DNA of 64,000 bases from the NCBI GenBank assembly GCA_014621425.1, contig JAANBB010000017.1, positions 1 to 64,000 of the forward strand. The letters run 5' to 3'. The position numbers and the translations under genes are program-made. Below, in pieces: positions 58,046-64,000 of this stretch. Source of the DNA: Cylindrodendrum hubeiense. Lineage: Eukaryota > Ascomycota > Sordariomycetes > Hypocreales > Nectriaceae. The notes under the pieces were generated by a model that was given only the letters and a program-made list of their open reading frames with translations, was not told the origin of the DNA and made no database searches. Position 1 is the first letter of the stretch, and each line of letters begins with the position of its first letter.

Positions 58046-61000
58046 AGACGCCTTTCATTGTCTTGCTCGGTCATCAGCGACGAATAGGCTTTGTAGCAGC
58101 CTCGAACAAACCTTGTGATGCCATGGCCTAGAGGTTAGCGCCTTGGTGTGGGCTGGAACCGTGGGCTGGAACCGTGGGCGTCTGCATGCCTCAGGTACCA
58201 TCCTGTGTTGGCCGATATTCGTCATCTGCTCGGATGAAGCCCCAGGCACGTGCAGATTTGCATTTGCCCCATCTTTAGAGTTTCTTTCTTTGTTCTCACT
58301 CACCTCATTCATCTCTGACAGACAAACCCACGGTTGCACTGCTGGCAGCCGGGGAACATGGGACTAGGACAACAGATAATTAAAGGCCCAAGCCTCAGTG
58401 GCGCCTCGAGACGAGCTAGGGCCGCCCAGTCGCGCCCCCATTCGCCTCTGTTCCTGGCTTGCGGCGCCATGCGCCCGGGGTGGCTCCTCGGCAGGCGTTC
58501 AAGTGGTCCCTCAGTGGACCTCCCGACAGGGTTCCATCAACCTTCCAAGGTTGTGCCAACCGGCAGACTGACTGTTGAAGGCTAACCATCCGGGATACAG
58601 GCCTCGTCCTCCACGAGTACATGCGGTTTGGTGACCCATCCGCAGACACTAAAAGTATCGCCGACGTCCAGCCTTGTACCATTATGCCGCCCGACCGCGT
58701 GCAAAACGCTTGCAAAGGGTTCCATCTTGCATCATCACCACCACCCGCACCCGCGCCGTCCGTTCCTGGGTCGAATGTCCGACCCCACCGGCACAGCTCC
58801 CTAGTACGCGCTCTCAGACGCTGTTCACCACTCCTGCAGCGGCTGGCACCCATCGACATTGGCATTCAATTACCCGTACAAGTCTGGCATGGCGCACTGA
58901 AATCGCGCGCCTCCAGTGGTTGCATCGAGCAAGGCTGGCCGGCTGGGCGCGACCTCAAGCGAAATGACCACTAATTGCACCTGTTCATGCAGACCGCCGG
59001 CCTGGCATAGCTCATCACCGGGCTCAATTGACAGTAGCGGACTCGAGGGAAGAGCCATCTCCTGTACCCCTTTCTATGGTTACTCGGATTACGGCACAAT
59101 GGGCTGCCTCTTGCCCTGAGGAACCACGGAGTTTGAAACCGGATGATGGGATTTCCCCTGCCATGGCTTGGATTGGAACTAAACGTGCACGTACGTGCAC
59201 CAAGCCTTGTTAACAACTCATGGAGTGCCGCAGCCAACACTGAACGGCGCAGGTACATGATAGTGCTAGCGACTACCACCCACAGCTAACGATAGCAGCT
59301 TCGACATGCGCCCGGGAGGTTCAATGCCCAGTGCAACCTCTAGTTCTGGAGGTACCGAAGAATGGACACCAGCCCTGGGTTGGCGTGCCGCACCATACCT
59401 GTATTAGGTCTAGTGGCCACAATAGCCCCAATCCCAGCCAATAATCCGCGGCCATATCGATTCTTCCGCGCCTGTGCCCCTGGCACCAACTTGGAAAATA
59501 CCCACCCCTCACAATTCCACAGAGCCAAGCCAACAGCCCGCAACAAGGACATCCGTTCCCCCCCGACCCAACTCCCCGGCAGATGAGAGACACAGCCAGT
59601 GTTTGGGAGCGGACGCTACGACACGCCCCGTCGATTTCCACCAACGCAACCCATGATACAGCGAGCCAGCTGTACCAGGTCGCAATCATCCTCGCCCTCC
59701 CGCCAAGGGCTCTAGACCTGTACGACCATGAATCACCTGTACGAGCGATTTGCCGGCAGTGACCCAGAGAGAGAAAAGAGAAACGGAAATACCACAGCCA
59801 TGCTGTGCTCTGTTTATTGCGCAGCGCACTCATTCTGTGACGCCGTCGTGCGTGGGAGACAGGGAACGAGCAATTAGCCACACCCTGGCACGCTCAAGCC
59901 CCTCAGTAGGCCAACCCCCTTTCGACAATGCTCGCCTGCGCAATTTCCACGCCCACCATGGCTCAGTGCTGGCCCACCCTTTACCACATCGCGTGCGTCT
60001 TTGTCCCTAGCGGGCGTCTGGGCTAACCTAGGTCACTCTGTCGCTCCCTGCCCTGTCCGTGCCTGCCTGTGCCTGTGCCTGGGCCAGTCACCAGAAGGTG
60101 CGGACAACGGCGACAGCGGCGAGGGGCGACGTTCTCCGCCGGCACAGTGACCGGGGGTGGGGAAGGGGACTCCTGTCTATCCCTGCGTCTGCTCTCCGTT
60201 TCTCTGCATCGACCCATCCGCACGTCTCCCCCGATAGCGCGCGACTTGAAGTACCAGGCTGGAGTACACGTTGCGTGGCTTTCGTATGCACTGAGGGGTC
60301 TCGTATCTGCTCGGCCCGCCTTGTGTACCTCGTCACGCTGGGCGACTGTGGTGAGTCCATCCCATGCCCCCCCGTCGAAAGCGCCCCCAGCGGCCCCAGA
60401 GCCCCGAGGCTCCATTGATGGTCCATCCCATCGCCGCCTAAGGGTCTGCGCCTCTCTTGATCCAAGCCTCTTCACCCTCGCACATGGCCTGGGCCACACC
60501 CGCTGTAGCGCCCACACCCGTCCTTACTCTTGCTTTCTTCCTCTCTCTTGGGCTATCCCTAAACTCCACACTCCCCCTGCGCTTCCCAGCCCTTGTCCCT
60601 GTCGTGTTTCCATGCCTGCCATCTCCCCATTCGCCTTCATTCCTTCCTTTTTGGCGTGGCCCTGTCGCTGTCCCTTCTTTTCTCCAGCCCTTTCCCTCCC
60701 CTTCCTCTCGTTCCCTCTCCACACCGACCTCACCTCCTCCGACAAGCTTCCAAGGCGTCGTCGTCCGCCCTCTTCGATCCTCGACAGCGGCCCCGCGCGT
60801 TCAAGCCGATCCACGAGAACCGTTTCCATCTTCCTTTGGTTGATGTCTGGCCGACAATAGGACCTCTGGAGGTCTCGCGGATAGCAAATGCCGGCAAACG
60901 AATGATTTCGACGCCCCCGCGATCCGATCCCATCAGATAACGACCAACCAAAGAAGCCCACACGGACAGTTCTCTTTTGACGACTTGCGCCTGTTTTGGA

Positions 61001-61083
61001 TCCTCGTCGACGATTTCTCGTCAATCCACTCATTTTATCTTGCTTGAACACTCGCATATACACACGCTCTACGCAAACTATAT

Positions 61084-61279
61084 GTGAGTCTCAACTCCGT
61101 TATTGTCGGTTTGCCTGAGTCTGGATGTTCGGAAACCAATTCTAGAAATGACCGAGTCTTGGTCTGACATTCTCAAATGTTGACCGGATCGGTCTGCTTG
61201 AAAGCGACACCCTGAATGGAAAACCGAATGACTGGCTGGGCATAGCTTGTTAATAGCCGTGACTAATAACCATCCACAG
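61084..61279 (+). other. Probable 5' UTR intron of MSB2
   Basis: Starts GTGAGTCT and ends CATCCACAG, with GACTAATAAC about 15 bases before the end serving as branch site. At 196 nt it is longer than the coding introns here. It contains no conserved frame, so it would lie in the untranslated leader. Confidence 0.55.
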
Positions 61280-61333
61280 ATTACACTCGTTGACATTCAT
61301 TGTCAAGTACATTCGCTGCATCTGATCCTGACA

Positions 61334-61386
61334 GTGAGTTTGTGTCGATGACTCGAGTCTCTCGCGCCCACTAACGGTGATGCTAG
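61334..61386 (+). other. Probable second 5' UTR intron of MSB2
   Basis: Starts GTGAGTTT, has CACTAACGG as branch site and ends GCTAG. 53 nt, the typical intron size in this window. Spliced, it leaves about 75 bases of leader before the MSB2 start. Confidence 0.55.
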
Positions 61387-61461
61387 CATACTCACGTCGA
61401 CTCGACGGCCATCGTTATATCGTTATTACGTACATAAAAACAAAAAAGCAACACCACAAAA

Positions 61462-64000
61462 ATGCTTCCTAAGTCATGGGCTTTGGCGGTTGCCTTCGCC
61501 TTTGCAACAACCGCCGTTGCAGAGGGCAGTCATAACCGCATCTACTTCCCCCGACAAATCAAGCGCGAGATCACCAACTCGACCATCACCTCCACTGAGA
61601 GTCAGACCTCCTCGGAATCCTCAATCTCTACCGATGGTACTACAACGAAGCGACGACAGACCAGCATCCTCGACCTGATTTCGGACAGCACAGAATCCGA
61701 ATCTGATTCTACCGGTGCTACCGGTACTGTTCCCGCGATCATTCTCCAGCCCACCACTAGCGGTACCACGAAGGATGCTTCTTCGACCGCAAAGAGCGCT
61801 TCTGCTTCGGATACCGATACCGGCATTCTGCTTGCGCCCACTGGCATCGTCGCCACGACCTCGAAGACCACCACAAAGACCAAGTCAGCCGACTCATCAG
61901 CATCGACTTCAGCTGAGGATAAGTCTAGTCAAGCGGACTCCACGGAGGCGACAGATGCTGCCACCACAGAGGCTGCTAGCAGCACCGACAGTTCCGATGC
62001 CTCTTCAACTGACGATGGTACTGTAAAAACAACATCTGTGGCCGCTGATGCCACCACATCAGATGACTCCGCCTCGGAGACAGCGACCGAGGTCGTTGAT
62101 CCCACTACCGCAGACGATGTTACCTCGGAGGTTGCCACCCAGACCACTGCTGCCACTGCCACTAAGAGCGAGAGCGATGAGAATGCCTCCACCGAGGTGC
62201 CAGCCGCAAGTACTGAGGAGCCAGCCGCAAGCACTGAGGAGCCAGCCGCAACTACTGAGGAGCCAGTCGCAACCACCTCAAAGGCAGCCGCAACCACCTC
62301 AAAGGCCGCTGCGACCACAAGTGGTCTATTGGATCCGGTGGAGAGCCTTGTAAGCTCTGTCTTGGACGTTGACAACACCTCAAGCACCAAAGCGGCTGCA
62401 ACTCAGACCAGCGCCGCCGCCGTGACCAGCGCCGCCGTTGAGACCAGTGCTGCCGCCGAGACCGAGACCAGCTCCCCAGAGGAAACCGAGACCAGCTCAC
62501 CAGAAGAAACCGAGACCAGCGTTCCTGAGGAGACTCAGACCAGCGCCCCCGTTGAGACCCAAACTGATGTCATTCCTTCGATCTCGCTTCCCATCGATGC
62601 CTCTACGTCGGCGGTCGAGGATCCTTCTGCCACCACTGCCCCTGTCGAGACTGAGAAGCCCAATTCCTCGGCCACCACTGTCGTCCCAATCAACACTGAG
62701 ACTTCAGTCCCTGCTGTGACGCAAACCGCTTCATCCAACCCTACCGACTCCGGCTCTCCCAGCCCTACTGCAACAACGGGCCCGGTCGATACTTCGGTTC
62801 CTGTGGCTACGGGCACGACCAACCCCACTGAGACCGCTTCTGTGCCCACCGGTACTGATGCCACGGGCACGACCAACCCTACTGATACCGCTNCTGTNCC
62901 CACCGGTACCGATGCNACAGGCACGACAATCCCGACTGATACCACTGCTCCCCAATCCACTGGCACCGCTGGCACCCCTGACACTACCAGTGCACCCGAT
63001 GCGACGACCGGTTCTGAGTCCGCCACGAACCCGACGGCGACTGGGTCTGATGCCACTGGCCAGACTACCACCCCCGTTCAGTCTGGCGCAAACTCGACAG
63101 CTGGTACCGAAACTGCGTCGCAGGCCACTGACCTTCCTGGTACTGAGACCACCGGAGACTCTTCGGAGGCTACGGAGACTTCTCCCTCGACCGACAGCGA
63201 TAAGACAACTGCGGTTCAGCAGCCTACCACCACCTCGGTGGCTGCCCCGCCCAACACGGAGACCGAAGCGCCTACTTCTGTCGTCCAGTCGGCGGCCGAG
63301 CCGATCACCAGCATTCAAGCTACCGCTACTCTCAGCAATACTGATGGCTGGCTTCCCACCACAATCGTCTTCGAGCCGACGAACACTGACCCGATAACAA
63401 CTTCGACAGCTACCAGCACCGGCCTGCCTGAGGATATTCCCAGGGTTCTTCACCCTGCTGATGCTTCCCAGCCTATTCCCGACGGCACGACCCTTATCCA
63501 GATCGGATTCCTGTATCCCCTCAACTACGCCTTCGTGGCTAAGAACTCAGTCGCCGCGGCTCAGATCTTCAAGTACCTGCCTAGTGCCCTTGCTGATGGT
63601 GGTGGTTTCTCCACTGATCGCATCTTGGTGAGCCAGATCGTGCCATATGACACACGAACTAAGTGGGGATATATCACGGCCATTGCTCAGGTGTACTACC
63701 CGGAGAACATGGTTGATAGCCTTCAGATGGATCTCACCACCCCCAATTCCGCTCTCTACAACAATGACCAGGAGATTGTGCGAAACCTGACCTCGGTTAT
63801 CAACACTAAGATCGACCTCTTGGGCGACAATGCCGAGAGCTCTTCTGGTAGTGGCAGCAGCTCTAACAACGATGACAGCAGCCAAAACGATGGATTCAGC
63901 AACAGTGGCACGGACAACCAGACTGCCAAGCAAAAGGCTACCGTTGCCGGCATTGCTATTGGTTCATTCGCTTTGGCTGGTGTGTATGGTGCTGCCATGT
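61462..64000 (+). CDS. MSB2: Signalling mucin MSB2 (osmosensor / surface sensor), 3' truncated by window end
   Basis: Single-pass surface mucin that feeds the filamentation/invasive-growth MAPK pathway and in plant pathogens senses surfaces. The frame from 61462 is open for 846 codons to the window edge. MLPKSWALAVAFAFATTAVA is a signal peptide. Residues about 30-640 are Ser/Thr-rich, the mucin part for O-glycosylation, with repeats: six 7-residue units of EEPAAST type (62194-62319), SPEETETS-type units, and an 18-residue unit ATGTTNPTETASVPTGTD (62806-62913). A conserved, less Ser/Thr-rich domain begins near 63435 (IPRVLHPADASQPIPDGTTL, then QIFKYLPSALADGGGFSTDR, QIVPYDTRTKWGYI), which is the MSB2 hallmark. 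The transmembrane segment starts with ATVAGIAIGSFALAGVYG just before the window ends; the cytosolic tail is missing. Three N calls (62893, 62898, 62916) lie in the 18-residue repeat. A Lys-Arg-Arg near residue 63 could be a processing site. Confidence 0.93.
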   Translation, partial: MLPKSWALAVAFAFATTAVAEGSHNRIYFPRQIKREITNSTITSTESQTSSESSISTDGTTTKRRQTSILDLISDSTESESDSTGATGTVPAIILQPTTSGTTKDASSTAKSASASDTDTGILLAPTGIVATTSKTTTKTKSADSSASTSAEDKSSQADSTEATDAATTEAASSTDSSDASSTDDGTVKTTSVAADATTSDDSASETATEVVDPTTADDVTSEVATQTTAATATKSESDENASTEVPAASTEEPAASTEEPAATTEEPVATTSKAAATTSKAAATTSGLLDPVESLVSSVLDVDNTSSTKAAATQTSAAAVTSAAVETSAAAETETSSPEETETSSPEETETSVPEETQTSAPVETQTDVIPSISLPIDASTSAVEDPSATTAPVETEKPNSSATTVVPINTETSVPAVTQTASSNPTDSGSPSPTATTGPVDTSVPVATGTTNPTETASVPTGTDATGTTNPTDTAXXPTGTDXTGTTIPTDTTAPQSTGTAGTPDTTSAPDATTGSESATNPTATGSDATGQTTTPVQSGANSTAGTETASQATDLPGTETTGDSSEATETSPSTDSDKTTAVQQPTTTSVAAPPNTETEAPTSVVQSAAEPITSIQATATLSNTDGWLPTTIVFEPTNTDPITTSTATSTGLPEDIPRVLHPADASQPIPDGTTLIQIGFLYPLNYAFVAKNSVAAAQIFKYLPSALADGGGFSTDRILVSQIVPYDTRTKWGYITAIAQVYYPENMVDSLQMDLTTPNSALYNNDQEIVRNLTSVINTKIDLLGDNAESSSGSGSSSNNDDSSQNDGFSNSGTDNQTAKQKATVAGIAIGSFALAGVYGAAM
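62194..62319 (+). repeat. Six tandem 21-bp coding repeats in MSB2
   Basis: Units encode EVPAAST, EEPAAST, EEPAATT, EEPVATT, SKAAATT and SKAAATT. The phase and length are exact. Part of the mucin domain. Confidence 0.9.
62806..62967 (+). repeat. 54-bp tandem repeat in MSB2 with ambiguous bases
   Basis: Unit 1 (62806-62859) and unit 2 (62860-62913) encode nearly the same 18 residues; unit 3 is degenerate. The three N calls fall in units 2 and 3 only, which suggests merged repeat copies or alleles in the assembly. Confidence 0.85.

Larger units (their letters stand above)
52775..61461. other. 8.7-kb gene-free divergent region upstream of ERV2-like and MSB2 genes
   Basis: No supported protein gene. 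The part at 53000-55700 is AT-rich. It contains a 13-bp perfect inverted repeat at 54906-54947, a possible two-exon ORF at about 56418-56748, GAGCCACCAGT repeats (57796-57853), a GGTAGGTA/GTACCTACC cluster (57889-58045), a tRNA D-arm-like stretch (58122-58146), a 16-bp palindrome (59185-59200), and from about 60430 the CT-rich promoter/leader of MSB2. Other ORFs (59321-59881 minus, 60023-60860 both strands) have no domains and low-complexity content. Confidence 0.45.

Noticed and set aside
59321..59881. 186-codon minus-strand ORF with Trp/Cys-rich hydrophobic stretches
   Set aside because: No membrane-protein pattern or domain; overlaps open plus-strand frames; no splice or promoter support.
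1..64000. CRISPR arrays, rRNA genes, intact transposons, secondary-metabolite clusters
   Set aside because: No spaced direct repeats, no 5S or rDNA sequence, no transposase or reverse-transcriptase motifs, and no polyketide or peptide synthetase motifs were seen.

Overview
The window is nuclear DNA from a filamentous ascomycete, most likely a Sordariomycete and possibly Hypocreales. The evidence is many 45-80 nt introns with GT..AG ends and CTAAC/CTGAC-like branch sites, pyrimidine-rich leaders, and a set of fungal housekeeping genes (clathrin heavy chain, RNA polymerase I second subunit, proteasome beta-1, DapB, the MSB2 mucin). Order-level placement is inference. No bacterial-type operon, CRISPR array, rRNA gene or intact transposon was seen.

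Layout. 0.3-0.9 kb: a YwbE-domain/zinc-finger gene that appears frameshifted (+). 2.7-7.9 kb: clathrin heavy chain, 4 exons (+). 8.4-11.2 kb: vacuolar dipeptidyl aminopeptidase B, 2 exons (-). 12.1-12.6 kb: YbjQ/UPF0145 protein (-). 13.75-13.83 kb: intron-containing tRNA-Gly(GCC) (-). 13.85-14.3 kb: a possible unrecognised spliced gene (-). 14.9-16.2 kb: a lineage-type protein with seven tandem 19-residue coiled-coil repeats (+). 16.6-18.8 kb: secreted GH37 trehalase (-). 20.6-22.1 kb: threonine aldolase with two candidate starts (-). 23.6-24.8 kb: GT17 N-acetylglucosaminyltransferase-like protein (+). 28.2-29.1 kb: ARL8 GTPase with a 20-nt microexon (-). 32.7-36.5 kb: RNA polymerase I second subunit (+). 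37.7-39.8 kb: secreted tyrosinase (+). 41.5-42.5 kb: acetoacetate-decarboxylase-like protein (+). 43.5-45.1 kb: PHO80-like cyclin (-). 50.6-51.5 kb: proteasome beta-1 with a 15-nt microexon (-). 52.0-52.8 kb: ERV2-type sulfhydryl oxidase, apparently frameshifted (-). 61.46 kb to the window end: signalling mucin MSB2, 3' truncated (+).

The genes do not form a pathway cluster. Several act on the secretory/endosomal/vacuolar system (clathrin, DapB, ARL8, ERV2, GT17), others on the cell surface or outside it (trehalase, tyrosinase, MSB2), and the rest on growth control and housekeeping (PHO80-like cyclin, Pol I, proteasome). This is the usual dispersed layout of a fungal core chromosome.

The points most worth a second look are: the repeat protein at 14.9 kb; the YwbE-zinc finger fusion; two apparent one-base deletions in otherwise intact genes, plus three N calls inside an MSB2 repeat, which together raise a sequence-quality question; microexons of 20 and 15 nt; three very long gene-free stretches (24.8-28.2, 45.1-50.6 and 52.8-61.5 kb), the first lying between convergent genes yet carrying promoter-like sequence; and GGTAGGTA/TAGGTACCTA motif clusters recurring in gene-free DNA. 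Exon boundaries below were worked out by eye from splice consensus, frame continuity and family knowledge. No database search was possible.
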